A DNA stretch of 64,000 nt, taken from contig NZ_JAQFIF010000014.1 of NCBI RefSeq assembly GCF_029504395.1, forward strand, positions 1 through 64,000, given 5' to 3'. This document shows, piece by piece, positions 43,724 through 52,465 of this stretch (the first letter of the stretch is position 1; every line of letters starts with the position of its first letter). The DNA is from Arthrobacter sp. ES3-54 (lineage in GTDB: Bacteria > Actinomycetota > Actinomycetes > Actinomycetales > Micrococcaceae). Position numbers and translations under genes: made by a program. The notes beneath the pieces were generated by a model. It was not told where the DNA came from. It searched no databases and saw nothing but the letters and a program-made list of their open reading frames with translations.

Positions 43724-44779
43724 TCATGCAGACCGGCCACTGGGAGCCGGTGTCTGGATGGACAGCGGCCCCAGTTCCGCCAACCGCGGTGGATTCGCAC
43801 CCTTCCGGGAACAGGTGATCGCTGCCGCGCGGTTCGCGTATGAGGCGAGTGCGTGCAACTGATCCAGGCTCAGGGTCTGCAGTTGCTGCCTTCCCTGCCC
43901 CCCGAGCGCTTCAAGTTGGGCGAGTCCGGATATAAGCCCCGCCATGAAGGAGTCGCCGGCGCCCACGGTATCAGCCACCGTGACGGGTTCGGCTGCCATC
44001 TCCACCCGCCCCTTGCCGGAGAGGATGACCGGCCCGGAGGCTCCCCGCGTCAGGGCCACAACCGCAGGACCCAGTTCCAGCCAGGCCTGCAGGGATTCTT
44101 CCGCGGTTCGGTCCGGGTAGAGCCAGAGCAGGTCTTCATCGCTGGCTTTGACCACATCACTGGCCGCCACGAACAATTCCGCCTGCCGGCGTGCCGCAGC
44201 CGCATTGGGGCTGATTGCGGGCCGGCAGTTGGGGTCGTAGCTGATGGTCGCGTGCTCCCGGGCGGCCTGTACCAGGACAAGAGTGGCCTGCTCCCCCGGC
44301 GGAAGCACCGTGGCGATCGATCCCGTGTGGACGTGGGTGGAACTCCTAACAGCGGCGAGGGCAGGCAGGGACGCCCCATCGATTGCCCACGTGATCGAGA
44401 AGGCGTACTCGGCGGCACCGTCGGAACCCAGCGTGGCGAGGGCCGATGATGTCGGCGTGGTTCCGCCGTTAATCACCCGGACGCCGTTCGCCTGCAGATG
44501 CTCTTCGAGCATGAGTCCGTGCGGGTCAACGCCATAGTGGGTCACCAGGTTCGTCCCGAGGTCGAGGCGCGCGGCCCCTACCGCCACGTTGAGCGGGCTG
44601 CCGCCGGGATGGGCCTGGAGGCCGGCCGACCCGCGGGGGTCGCTGATGATGTCGACGAGTGATTCGCCGACATTTTCGAAGTATTTCAAGCGTGCAACCG
44701 GCCAGAATTTCAGCGATCTGGTGCGTAAACTTCGTCTGGCCCATGCCCGCCGGCTGCTGGAGCGGAGCGACAAGTCCAT
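43724..44779 (-). CDS. PfkB family sugar kinase with damaged 5' end
   Basis: Carbohydrate kinase, fructokinase-like. From GESLVDIISDPRG onward the protein is complete: HPGGSPLNVAVGAARL, YDPNCRPAISP, and the catalytic DTVGAGDSFMAGLISGL with the base Asp. The normal start (M..VVGE) is lost: just before GES the sequence becomes the antisense of an AraC gene, and the open frame continues for about 40 meaningless codons to an ATG at 44779. So the kinase may be made with a foreign leader or not at all. See the AraC relic. Confidence 0.7.
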   Translation of the reverse strand: MDLSLRSSSRRAWARRSLRTRSLKFWPVARLKYFENVGESLVDIISDPRGSAGLQAHPGGSPLNVAVGAARLDLGTNLVTHYGVDPHGLMLEEHLQANGVRVINGGTTPTSSALATLGSDGAAEYAFSITWAIDGASLPALAAVRSSTHVHTGSIATVLPPGEQATLVLVQAAREHATISYDPNCRPAISPNAAAARRQAELFVAASDVVKASDEDLLWLYPDRTAEESLQAWLELGPAVVALTRGASGPVILSGKGRVEMAAEPVTVADTVGAGDSFMAGLISGLAQLEALGGQGRQQLQTLSLDQLHALASYANRAAAITCSRKGANPPRLAELGPLSIQTPAPSGRSA

Positions 44780-44891
44780 CTCCGATATCTGCTACGAAGT
44801 GGGATTCACCAACCTGTCCAATTTCAACCGGCATTTCCGCAATGACGCTGGCGAGACTCCCCGGGACTATCGTCAGCGGGTTCAGAACTGA
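44670..44891 (+). pseudogene. 3' fragment of an AraC family regulator
   Basis: The forward strand encodes FSKYFKRATGQNFSDLVRKLRLAHARRLLER, SDKSISDICYEVGFTNLSNFNRHF and ETPRDYRQRVQN: the second helix-turn-helix half of an AraC DNA-binding domain, quoted by segments. The effector domain and first helix-turn-helix are absent. Its beginning coincides with the truncated start of the leftward kinase gene, as if one deletion removed the shared promoter and both 5' ends. Confidence 0.8.
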
Positions 44892-44945
44892 CGCTGTGAC
44901 TGAACTGCATGGCCAGGCGATGGGCATCAGCGGTAGATTGTCGCC

Positions 44946-45452
44946 ATGGGACAGACTTCCTCGGGCCGCCGGGATTTGCTCACCGATCGGCTATTGGGTG
45001 TGGCGGAGTTCAGCCATGCGCATTGGTTCTTCGGCAATCTCTATGAGGCCCTCGTCAAAATCCCTCACCGCGTCGCGGCCGCGGAAGCAAGCCGTGAACT
45101 CCCCCGCTCGCCTTTTGGCGCGGGAAGCCCCGGCCGCTACTACGCCCCGATCGCCCCGATCAACGCCCCAGCGGCCATCGCTGCCCTGGTGGCAGGCTGG
45201 AAGCATGCCGACAGCAGGCCATGGCTGATAGTCGCTGCTGCCAGTTCGACGACGGGGGCGGCCGTCACCGCGTATCTGCTACGGTCCATCAACCCCGACC
45301 TGTTCTTCAGCCCACAACCGCTCAGCGAGATGCGGCGCAACCCCCTGCTGAAACGGTGGTACAGGGTCCACGCACTCCGGCTCGCAGCCAGCGCTGTTGC
45401 CCTGGCCGCCATCCATGAGGCACGAACACTCCGGCTCACAAGCCGCGGATAA
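44946..45452 (+). CDS. Integral membrane protein, function unknown
   Basis: Protein of 168 residues with hydrophobic segments around FSHAHWFFGNLYEALV, INAPAAIAALVAGW, WLIVAAASSTTGAAVTAYLLRS and the C-terminal ALRLAASAVALAAIHEA. The HWFFGNLYE motif and overall layout recall DUF1772-like membrane proteins. No enzyme motif visible. Next gene is a RibD-like reductase 33 bp downstream on the same strand. Confidence 0.7.
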   Translation: MGQTSSGRRDLLTDRLLGVAEFSHAHWFFGNLYEALVKIPHRVAAAEASRELPRSPFGAGSPGRYYAPIAPINAPAAIAALVAGWKHADSRPWLIVAAASSTTGAAVTAYLLRSINPDLFFSPQPLSEMRRNPLLKRWYRVHALRLAASAVALAAIHEARTLRLTSRG

Positions 45453-45485
45453 CAGCCAAGCGCCACCGACCTGAAGGGGATCTTC

Positions 45486-46022
45486 ATGGGCAAGCTCACT
45501 GTCACCGCTTTTACCACTCTGGACAACGTTGCCGAGGAGCCCCAGCTCTGGACGGGCCCGTTCTTCAGTGACGCTACCGCGGCATTCAACGAACAAGTGC
45601 TGACCGATGCGGACTCGATGCTGCTCGGCCGGGTCACCTATGACGGATTCGCCGCCTCCTGGCCGTCACGGTCGGGCGACTTCACCGCCGACAAGTTCAA
45701 CGCCATGCCGAAGTATGTCGTGTCAACCACCATGGACCACGCGGACTGGAACAACAGCACGATTATCACCAACGACATACCCGGCAGGGTCCGCGCGCTT
45801 CGCGAACGGGAAAACGTGATCGTCTGGGGAAGCCCGACGCTCGTCAAGACGCTCATGGCGGAGAACCTCGTCGACGAGTACGTTCTGCTGGTCTCCCCCA
45901 TCGTGCTCGGGGGTGGCAAGAAGATGCTGCCGGAGGACGGAACCCGGCACACGCTGCACATCGTCGAACTTGAACTCCTCGAAGGCGGGATGCTGGCACT
46001 CCGGATGGCGCCTGCGGCCTGA
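45486..46022 (+). CDS. Dihydrofolate reductase family protein (RibD C-terminal-like)
   Basis: Protein of 178 residues: KLTVTAFTTLDNVAEEP at the start, LLGRVTYDGFAASWP, KYVVSTTMDHADWNNSTII and GSPTLVKTLMAENLVDEYVLLVSPIVLGGGKKML are all typical of the RibD-C/YwjB reductase fold (given by segments). It probably reduces an unknown small molecule with NADPH. The ATG is preceded by AAGGGGAT. Confidence 0.88.
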   Translation: MGKLTVTAFTTLDNVAEEPQLWTGPFFSDATAAFNEQVLTDADSMLLGRVTYDGFAASWPSRSGDFTADKFNAMPKYVVSTTMDHADWNNSTIITNDIPGRVRALRERENVIVWGSPTLVKTLMAENLVDEYVLLVSPIVLGGGKKMLPEDGTRHTLHIVELELLEGGMLALRMAPAA

Positions 46023-46047
46023 GGCATGAGCCGATCAGCCGATAGGC

Positions 46048-46638
46048 CTAGGTATCCAGTTTGGGTGCTGCGCGGACGTGAACGCGTTGGCCTTGCTTGC
46101 CGATGAGGCTGAGGAATTCGACGGGACCGGCGCTCGTGGCGCCGAACCAGTGCGGGGTCCGCGTGTCGAACTCCGCGGCTTCGCCGGGCTTGAGGATGAG
46201 GTCGTGTTCACCGAGCACCAGACGCAAGGTGCCGTTGAGGACATAGGCCCAGTCGTAGCCGTCGTGCGTGCGTAGCTGAGGCTCCTGCCCATCTTGACCT
46301 TTGGGGAGGATGAACTTGTAGGCCTGAATACCCCCTGGCCGGCGCGTGAGAGGCAGGATCGTCGACCCGTCTGCACCGGCAACAGGTCGAAAATTCAGTC
46401 GGGGGTCGCCGGTCGGTGGCGCGTCGACGAGTTCGTCGAGACTGACACCGTGCACGCGGGCCAGTGGAAGCAGCTGCTCGAGTGTGGGGCGCCGTAAGCC
46501 TGATTCGAGCCTAGAGAGTGTGCTGGCGGAGATGCCTGTCTGCTCGGCCAGGTCCGCGAGTGTGACGTCCCGGCGGAGTCGGAGTCGCTTGAGGCGCGGT
46601 CCGACGGCGTCGAGAGTTTGGTCGAGATCGTCGTTCAT
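46048..46638 (-). CDS. XRE family regulator with cupin sensor domain
   Basis: Protein of 196 residues: N-terminal helix-turn-helix (VTLADLAEQTGISASTLSRLESGLRRPTLEQLLPLARVHG, core SASTLSRLESG, about residues 24-62) and a C-terminal cupin (about residues 110-190; RTHDGYDWAYVLNGTLRLVLG, EHDLILKPGEAAEFDTRTPHWFGA). It represses or activates in response to a ligand in the cupin. A palindrome lies 10 bp upstream of its start. Divergent from the oxidoreductase relic/methyltransferase pair. Confidence 0.9.
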   Translation of the reverse strand: MNDDLDQTLDAVGPRLKRLRLRRDVTLADLAEQTGISASTLSRLESGLRRPTLEQLLPLARVHGVSLDELVDAPPTGDPRLNFRPVAGADGSTILPLTRRPGGIQAYKFILPKGQDGQEPQLRTHDGYDWAYVLNGTLRLVLGEHDLILKPGEAAEFDTRTPHWFGATSAGPVEFLSLIGKQGQRVHVRAAPKLDT

Positions 46639-46643
46639 GGAGA

Positions 46644-46665
46644 TATTTTGCCATTTGGCAATATA
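46644..46665. promoter_or_regulatory. Likely XRE-cupin operator
   Basis: TTGCCA-TT-TGGCAA (46648-46661) is a perfect dyad, extended with one mismatch to TATTTTGCCA/TGGCAATATA. It lies immediately upstream of the leftward regulator ATG and about 72 bp before the rightward transcript. This position suits autorepression and control of the divergent genes. Confidence 0.6.
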
Positions 46666-46736
46666 GCTTGCACATCCGCCGGCCTGTTCGGGACCATCGT
46701 GTCTGAAGCGAAATCAGATCGGAAGGGATTCGAGAC

Positions 46737-46838
46737 ATGGCCGAGACAGGGACGTTGAGGGATGTGGTGGTGGCCGGTGGTGGCACAGCAGGATTGGGCG
46801 CCGCGTCGCCTCTGGCGCAGGCGAAGGTGACGCGATGA
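46737..46838 (+). pseudogene. 33-codon remnant of a FAD-dependent oxidoreductase
   Basis: Starts at ATG 46737 after GGAAGGGAT. DVVVAGGGTAGLGAASPLAQA is the beta-alpha FAD-binding motif that begins NAD(P)/FAD oxidoreductases. The product ends after KVTR with a TGA that overlaps the methyltransferase ATG (ATGA). The body of about 280 codons expected of a thioredoxin-reductase-like enzyme is gone, while the first and last few codons and the coupling to the next gene are kept. Confidence 0.7.
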
Positions 46839-47470
46839 CGCACAGCTTCGACAAGGACTACTGGGAACGGCACTGGGAACAGGCCCACGATGCTGCGCCG
46901 GTAGATGCCGGAAGTAGCGCCCCGAACCCGCATCTCATGAGTGCAGCCAGTGGACTCGAGCCGGGTACAGCGCTGGATGCCGGATGCGGGACGGGCCCGG
47001 AAGCAACATGGCTGGCCGCGCACGGCTGGCAGGTCACCGGCGCCGACATCTCCGGCGCTGCCCTCGCCCAAGCATCCGAGCGTGCAGAAAGGCAGTCCGT
47101 GTCCGGCAGGGTGACCTGGGTCGAGGCGGACCTGACCTCCTGGGAGCCAGGAAGCCGGTTCGGCCTTGTGACCAGCAACTACGCGCACCCCGCGATGCCG
47201 CAGCTGGCCTTCTACGAACGCATCTCGGAATGGGTGGCCCCGGGGGGCACATTGCTGATCACCGGGCACCTGCAGCGCACTGCCTCTGCGGGACACGGGC
47301 ATCATCCTCCCGCCGAGGCGACGGCCACTCTCGGCGACATCATCCGGAGCCTCGACGCTGCAATATGGAGCATCGAGACTGCGGAGGAGATAACCCGAAC
47401 ACTCCTCGGCCCCGGGGGTCGAGCCTTCCCGCTGCACGACGTCGTCGTGCGGGCCACCCGGCACCCCTGA
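46835..47470 (+). CDS. Class I SAM-dependent methyltransferase
   Basis: Protein of 211 residues of the Methyltransf_25/TehB-like kind. It opens DKDYWERHWEQAH; the SAM motif I is ALDAGCGTGPEATWLAAHGW (about residues 45-64), followed by VTGADISGAALAQA with the acidic ribose ligand and a later GGTLLITGH. It methylates an unknown small molecule or toxic anion. Start ATG 46835 overlaps the oxidoreductase remnant stop, so it is translated by coupling. Confidence 0.9.
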   Translation: MTHSFDKDYWERHWEQAHDAAPVDAGSSAPNPHLMSAASGLEPGTALDAGCGTGPEATWLAAHGWQVTGADISGAALAQASERAERQSVSGRVTWVEADLTSWEPGSRFGLVTSNYAHPAMPQLAFYERISEWVAPGGTLLITGHLQRTASAGHGHHPPAEATATLGDIIRSLDAAIWSIETAEEITRTLLGPGGRAFPLHDVVVRATRHP

Positions 47471-47513
47471 CCTGCCCCTTCCGGCGTCGGGAACCTCGTG
47501 TTCCCCGACTGCG

Positions 47514-47861
47514 CTAGTCCCCGGGGCCCGTTCCGTCCGGCAGGCTGGCATCGACCGGGAAGGTCATGAACGCCGGCGTCTCGTACGGATGCGCGGACAG
47601 CGCGGCGTCGACGACGGCGTTGCGCCGGGAGCGCGGGTAGATCGCCTCGACCCGGGTTTCCGGCACTCCTTCGGGCGTATCGACGACGCCGATGGTCGGG
47701 TTCGCGCCCTGCAGCGGCGTAAAGCGGCCGGTGCCTTCGAGGCTGAAGGAGCAGTGCGAGTAGTTGCCCAGCCTGCCCGCGCCGGCGTCGCCAATGGCCT
47801 GCCGGACCGCGTGCGCAGCTTCGGTGGGGACGTAGATGACCAGACAATCCATTGGCTCCAT
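47514..47861 (-). CDS. CutA/YqfO C-terminal-like small protein
   Basis: Protein of 115 residues resembling the stand-alone PII-like domain found inserted in NIF3/YqfO proteins: CLVIYVPTEAAHAVRQAIGDAGAGRLGNYSHCSFSL, TGRFTPLQGANPTIG, ETRVEAIYPRSRRNAVVDAALSAHPYETPAF (cores GNY..CSF, G.F.P..GA.P..G, HPYE.PA). Likely a trimeric ligand- or metal-binding protein. The longer frame upstream of ATG 47861 is not family-like; ATG 47852 is an alternative. Confidence 0.85.
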   Translation of the reverse strand: MEPMDCLVIYVPTEAAHAVRQAIGDAGAGRLGNYSHCSFSLEGTGRFTPLQGANPTIGVVDTPEGVPETRVEAIYPRSRRNAVVDAALSAHPYETPAFMTFPVDASLPDGTGPGD

Positions 47862-47973
47862 GGCAGAAAGTCTGCCACGGAGCACAGTGGGGCAGGGGGC
47901 CATACGTCGGCGGCGGGATAGGGGAAATGGAAGACGACACATTCCTTCCTTACTTTCAATCTATAGGGCATAG

Positions 47974-47993
47974 GGGGTCTTGCCGCAAGCCCC
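47974..47993. promoter_or_regulatory. Rifamycin-associated element (RAE) upstream of helR
   Basis: The dyad GGGGTCTTGC-CGCAAGCCCC; its complement reads GGGGCTTGCGGCAAGACCCC. That is the rifamycin-associated element known upstream of rifamycin-inactivating and HelR genes in actinomycetes. It sits 108 bp before the helR start, just after an AT-rich patch (47940-47970) that could be the promoter. I recognise the motif from memory of the published consensus; no search was run. Confidence 0.8.
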
Positions 47994-48101
47994 GGTTCAG
48001 GCCGCAAAATTGGGAGGCCAACGAACCCACCGGGACCGCGCGCCCGCTCTGCGGGAAGCGATCTCCACCTGGTTCGGCACCTCTAGAAAAGAGCTGATGA
48101 C

Positions 48102-50330
48102 GTGCCCTTGACCACCAGTGCGTTCAACCTTCCCAACCACCTCACGCCCAAGGCCGACCCGATGCTGATCGCCGGCGACGAGCAGCACTTCGCAGCCATC
48201 GCGGAGAGCCTCGAGCAGACGATCGCCGACCTCTCCGACCGTCTCGATACCACGCGCAGGGCGCCCGCCCACCTCGGCCAGGAGGCGCTGGAGCGGGACG
48301 TGGAAATCGGCCGGCTGACCGCCCGCCTGCGCGCCCTGCGCCGCTTCGGTTTGGACCTGTGCCTCGGACACATGGTCAGCGCAGACAACCCCGAGCCCGT
48401 GTACGTCGGACGGCTTGGCCTCACGGACAGCGACGGGCGCCGGCTGCTCATCGACTGGCGCTCCCCCGCCGCCGAGCCGTTCTTCGGAGCAACCCACGCC
48501 AACCCGATGGGTCTGGCAAGCCGCCGCAGGTATCGCTGGACCCGCGGCCGAATCACCGACTACTGGGACGAGGTGTTCACCCCGGACGGCCTGGTTGGGC
48601 ACGCCGCCCTCGAGGACCTTTCCGCCTTCATCGCCAGCCTGGGCAGCAGCCGCTCCGCCCGGATGCGAGACGTGCTCGGCACCATCCAGGCTGACCAGGA
48701 CGCCATCATTCGCGCGTCATCCCGCGGCGCTCTCGTCGTCGACGGCGGTCCAGGGACGGGGAAAACGGTCGTCGCCCTGCACCGCTCCGCCTACCTCCTT
48801 TACTCCGACCCCCGCCTTGGCCACCGTGGTGTCCACGGCAAAAGCGGCGTGCTGTTCATCGGACCGCACCGGCCCTACCTGGCCTACGTCGCCGACGTCC
48901 TCCCCAGCCTCGGAGAGGAAGGCGTGCGGACCTGCACGTTGCGGGACCTCGTCCCCGAGGGAGCCACCGCAGCGATCGAGACCGACCCGGACGTAGCCCT
49001 CCTGAAGTCGAACGCGGACATGGTGAAGGCGATCGAGCCAGCCGTCCGGTTCTACGAGGAGCCGCCCTCCAAGGGGATGGCGATCGAGACGCCGTACGCC
49101 GACCTCTGGCTCAGCGTTGACGAGTGGGCCGAGGCGTACGCAGCGCCAGAACCCGGCACCCCGCACAACGAGGCGCGTGAACAGGTCTGGGAGGAGCTGC
49201 TCACAATCCTCGTGGACAAGCACGACGGCGACGACGTCCCGGACGGCTTGCTCCGCAGGGCGTTGGCGCAGAACGCGGAGTTGGTCGGCGCGTTCAGCAG
49301 GGCGTGGCCGCTGCTGAACTACACCGACCTTGTCGGCGACCTCTGGTCCGTGCCCGCGTACCTGCGCATGTGCGCCCCTTGGCTCCGTCCTGACGAGGTC
49401 ACTAAGCTGCAGCGCCACGACGCCCAGGCCTGGACCGTGTCCGACTTGCCGCTCCTGGATGCGGCCCGGCAGCGGCTCGGCGACCCCGAGGCCTCACGGC
49501 GCAAGCGTCGGCAGGACGCCGTCGTGAATGCGGAGCGAGAGCTCATGGACCGTGTGGTCGACGACCTGATCGCGGCCGACGACTCCGAACTCCTGGTGAT
49601 GTCGATGCTGCGCGGGCAGGACTTGCAGGACAAGTTGGGCGACGAGGGTGTCACTCCCAGCGCGGACCCGGACGAGCTTGCAGGCCCGTTCGCCCACGCC
49701 GTCGTGGACGAGGCGCAGGAGCTGACCGACGCGGAGTGGCAGATGCTGCTGCTCCGCTGCCCGTCCCGGAGCTTCACCGTCGTCGGGGACCGCGCCCAGG
49801 CCAGGCACGTGTTCGCGGAGCCGTGGCTGGAACGGCTCGAGCGGGTCGGAGTGACCAGCGTGAATCTGGCGACCCTTGGCATCAACTACCGAACGCCCGA
49901 GGAGGTCATGGCGGAAGCCGAGCCGGTCATCAGGGCAGCCCTTCCGGACGCCAATGTGCCGACGTCTATCCGCAGCAGCGGCATCCCCGTCGTCCACGGG
50001 TCGACGGCGGAGCTGGGCTCGATCCTCGACAGCTGGCTCGCCGCGCATGCCGACGGGACCGCCTGCGTCATCGGCCCTGGCGGCATCGAGACCGGCCCGT
50101 TCCGGGCGACGTCCCGCGTCAGATCGCTGACCCCGGAGCTGGCGAAGGGACTCGAGTTCGACCTGGTGGTCCTCGTCGACCCGGAGGCGTTCGGCACAGG
50201 CATTGAGGGAGCGGTGGACCGCTATGTCGCGATGACCCGGGCCACCCAGCAACTCGTCATCCTCACAAATCCCCGACGTCGGCCAACGACCATGACTGCC
50301 ACCCGACGGTCACGATGTGGGGAACGCTGA
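48102..50330 (+). CDS. helR: HelR-type RNA polymerase recycling ATPase
   Basis: UvrD/Rep-like superfamily 1 ATPase of 742 residues. An N-terminal coiled-coil arm (about residues 25-85) is followed by the Walker A GGPGTGKT (about 215-222), Walker B VVDEAQELTDAEW, the GDRAQ motif III, INYRT motif IV, and the C-terminal motif VAMTRATQQLVILTN. There is no DNA-helicase accessory domain. This fits actinobacterial HelD-class proteins that rescue RNA polymerase; the upstream RAE marks it as the rifamycin-inducible HelR that removes rifamycin from the enzyme. GTG 48102 start after AAAGAGCTG. Confidence 0.88.
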   Translation: MPLTTSAFNLPNHLTPKADPMLIAGDEQHFAAIAESLEQTIADLSDRLDTTRRAPAHLGQEALERDVEIGRLTARLRALRRFGLDLCLGHMVSADNPEPVYVGRLGLTDSDGRRLLIDWRSPAAEPFFGATHANPMGLASRRRYRWTRGRITDYWDEVFTPDGLVGHAALEDLSAFIASLGSSRSARMRDVLGTIQADQDAIIRASSRGALVVDGGPGTGKTVVALHRSAYLLYSDPRLGHRGVHGKSGVLFIGPHRPYLAYVADVLPSLGEEGVRTCTLRDLVPEGATAAIETDPDVALLKSNADMVKAIEPAVRFYEEPPSKGMAIETPYADLWLSVDEWAEAYAAPEPGTPHNEAREQVWEELLTILVDKHDGDDVPDGLLRRALAQNAELVGAFSRAWPLLNYTDLVGDLWSVPAYLRMCAPWLRPDEVTKLQRHDAQAWTVSDLPLLDAARQRLGDPEASRRKRRQDAVVNAERELMDRVVDDLIAADDSELLVMSMLRGQDLQDKLGDEGVTPSADPDELAGPFAHAVVDEAQELTDAEWQMLLLRCPSRSFTVVGDRAQARHVFAEPWLERLERVGVTSVNLATLGINYRTPEEVMAEAEPVIRAALPDANVPTSIRSSGIPVVHGSTAELGSILDSWLAAHADGTACVIGPGGIETGPFRATSRVRSLTPELAKGLEFDLVVLVDPEAFGTGIEGAVDRYVAMTRATQQLVILTNPRRRPTTMTATRRSRCGER

Positions 50331-50426
50331 GCGGCGCGAAGCGACGTGCGGGCGCCCGGCGCCAAGGCGCCGGCTCCGGCCTATCATGGGGATCACGGAA
50401 CGGAACGCAAGCGGGGGCCGCTAAGC

Positions 50427-51251
50427 ATGATCAACGGACGCGAACGCAATGAAGCGCCGACGGGAAAAGTCGCGCTCGTGACCGGTGCCAGCCGAGGCGT
50501 CGGCCGGGGCATCGCGATTGGCCTGCTGGAAGCGGAATTTCGAGTTTACGGCTCGGGCCGCTCGATCGAGCAGGCGGACCTGCCGCCGGAGATCCGGCGC
50601 CTGCGCTGCGACCATCTCAAAGACGAAGAAACGGCGCACGTGTTCGAAACGATCCGGTCCGAGTGCGGCCGCCTCGATCTCCTAGTCAATTGCGCCTGGG
50701 GCGGCTACGAGAAGATGGTCGAAGATGGAGCATTCACGTGGCCTGCGCCGTTTTGGGACCAGCCGGCGCATCGCTGGACCGGCATGATGGACGCCGGAGT
50801 GCGCGCGGCATTTGAGTGTTCGGCACACGCGGCGCGCATGATGACGCCACGGCGCCGCGGCTTGATCATCAACATCAGCTTCTGGTCGGCGCAGCGCCAC
50901 CTCGGCAACACGATCTACGGCATCGCAAAAGCAGCCACGGACAAGATGACCTCCGACATGGCCGTCGAGCTGAAACCGTTCGCTGTTCCGGTGGTCTCGC
51001 TCTACCCCGGGCTGGTTCGAACCGAGGCGGTCGTGGCTGCGGCGAAAAGCGGCGCGTTCGATCTCTCCACCAGCGAAAGCCCCGAGTTCATCGGCCGCGT
51101 GATCAACGCGCTGTTCCGCGACCCGAACCTGATGGCGCGGACCGGCCAAGTGCTGGTCGCCGCCGCGGTTGCCAAGGAGTTCGGCGTAGTGGACATCGAC
51201 GGAAGTTCCCCGCCGGCGCTGACATTGGCGGACATCGGTTTCGAGGAGTGA
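50427..51251 (+). CDS. SDR family oxidoreductase
   Basis: Short-chain dehydrogenase of 274 residues. Coenzyme loop VTGASRGVGRGIA (TGxxxGxG), NCAWGGYE in place of the usual NNAG, and catalytic YGIAKAATDKM. It resembles DHRS1-like SDRs, which have a GGYE insertion and a C-terminal extension with LTLADIGFEE. Start ATG 50427 is supported by the family N-terminus. Substrate unknown. Confidence 0.88.
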   Translation: MINGRERNEAPTGKVALVTGASRGVGRGIAIGLLEAEFRVYGSGRSIEQADLPPEIRRLRCDHLKDEETAHVFETIRSECGRLDLLVNCAWGGYEKMVEDGAFTWPAPFWDQPAHRWTGMMDAGVRAAFECSAHAARMMTPRRRGLIINISFWSAQRHLGNTIYGIAKAATDKMTSDMAVELKPFAVPVVSLYPGLVRTEAVVAAAKSGAFDLSTSESPEFIGRVINALFRDPNLMARTGQVLVAAAVAKEFGVVDIDGSSPPALTLADIGFEE

Positions 51252-51398
51252 GCCCCCAGATGATGATGTAGGGAGGCCTTCGATCACCCTCGGTTGAGGG
51301 CGGCGAGCCGGTGCCGCACTCAGAATCTGTCTCCCCCGCTGTTGGTAGTCTTGAGCGGACTATCGCCTTTCCACCAGACATCACTCGAGGTGCAATCA

Positions 51399-52364
51399 AT
51401 GACCGCGACAACACCCCCTCCAGGCACCGTCCTTCTCGCCGGTGCCACCGGCGATCTCGGCGGACTAATCCTGCGGAATCTGATCGCCCTGGGGGCCACC
51501 GTTCGGGTCCTGACTCGACCCGAGACCAACTCAGCGCGGATCGCACAACTACGCGCCCAGGGCGCCGAGGTGGTCCAGGCGGACTACGATGATCCGGACG
51601 CTCTCCGAAGGGCCTGCACGGATGTTGGCTGTGTGGTCTCGGCGATCAACGGTCTCGACAGCGTTATCCTAGGTGCTCAATCGCGCTTGCTGGAGGCGGC
51701 GGCCGCGGTGGGCGTGCCCCGTTTCATCCCGTCCGATTTCTCAATCGATTACCGTGGTATCCGGCCTCGAAGCAACCGGAACTTGGAGCTCCGCAGAGAC
51801 TTCGCTCAGAGACTGGACGCAACTCAAATCCAGGCCACATCGATCCTCAACGGCGCCTTCACCGACATGCTCTCCGGGCAGGCACCAATGATCCTGTTCT
51901 CACGGCGCCGTGTGCTCTTCTGGTCCGACCCCGACCAGGTGCTCGACTTCACCACCAAAGACGACACTGCCACCTACACAGCCGCTGCCGCCGTCGACGA
52001 GCGGGCGCCCCGTGTCCTCCAGATCGCCGGGGACCAGGTCACGGCAAGGAATCTGGCATCCACCATGACCGACCTGACCGGCACGCCATTCCGGCTACTC
52101 TACGCGGGCAGTGTTGGTTCCCTGACTGCCATGAGTCGGGCAGTCAGAGCCATCATGCCGGCCTCTACCGAACCGTTCCCGCCATGGCAGGGCATGCAGT
52201 ACTTCGCCAGCATGTTCAGCGGAGACGCTACTCTGCGCTTCATCAACAACGACCGGTACGGAAGGCGGAAATGGACCACCGCCCGGGACGTTCTGGAGCA
52301 GCACCACCAGAGCCAAACGCCACGCCCACAAAGTAGCCCACGAGCGACCGTTCACAAGACATGA
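51399..52364 (+). CDS. NmrA/isoflavone-reductase-like NAD(P)-binding protein
   Basis: Atypical SDR of 321 residues. VLLAGATGDLGGLILRNLIALG is the NAD(P) loop (GATGDLGG core), followed by VRVLTRPETNSARIAQL, VVQADYDDPDALRRA and FIPSDFSIDYRG; the canonical YxxxK is not obvious. Such proteins are redox sensors or reductases of quinones and phenylpropanoids. ATG 51399 chosen by family match. Single gene. Confidence 0.85.
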   Translation: MTATTPPPGTVLLAGATGDLGGLILRNLIALGATVRVLTRPETNSARIAQLRAQGAEVVQADYDDPDALRRACTDVGCVVSAINGLDSVILGAQSRLLEAAAAVGVPRFIPSDFSIDYRGIRPRSNRNLELRRDFAQRLDATQIQATSILNGAFTDMLSGQAPMILFSRRRVLFWSDPDQVLDFTTKDDTATYTAAAAVDERAPRVLQIAGDQVTARNLASTMTDLTGTPFRLLYAGSVGSLTAMSRAVRAIMPASTEPFPPWQGMQYFASMFSGDATLRFINNDRYGRRKWTTARDVLEQHHQSQTPRPQSSPRATVHKT

Positions 52365-52465
52365 TGGATGCCGCGACCCACCGAAAACTCATCCTTCGGG
52401 CTTAGTGCAACCTGCAGTTCCGGCACGCCGACGGGACGGCCCGCGCCGGGTCCGGAGCGGCGCGT

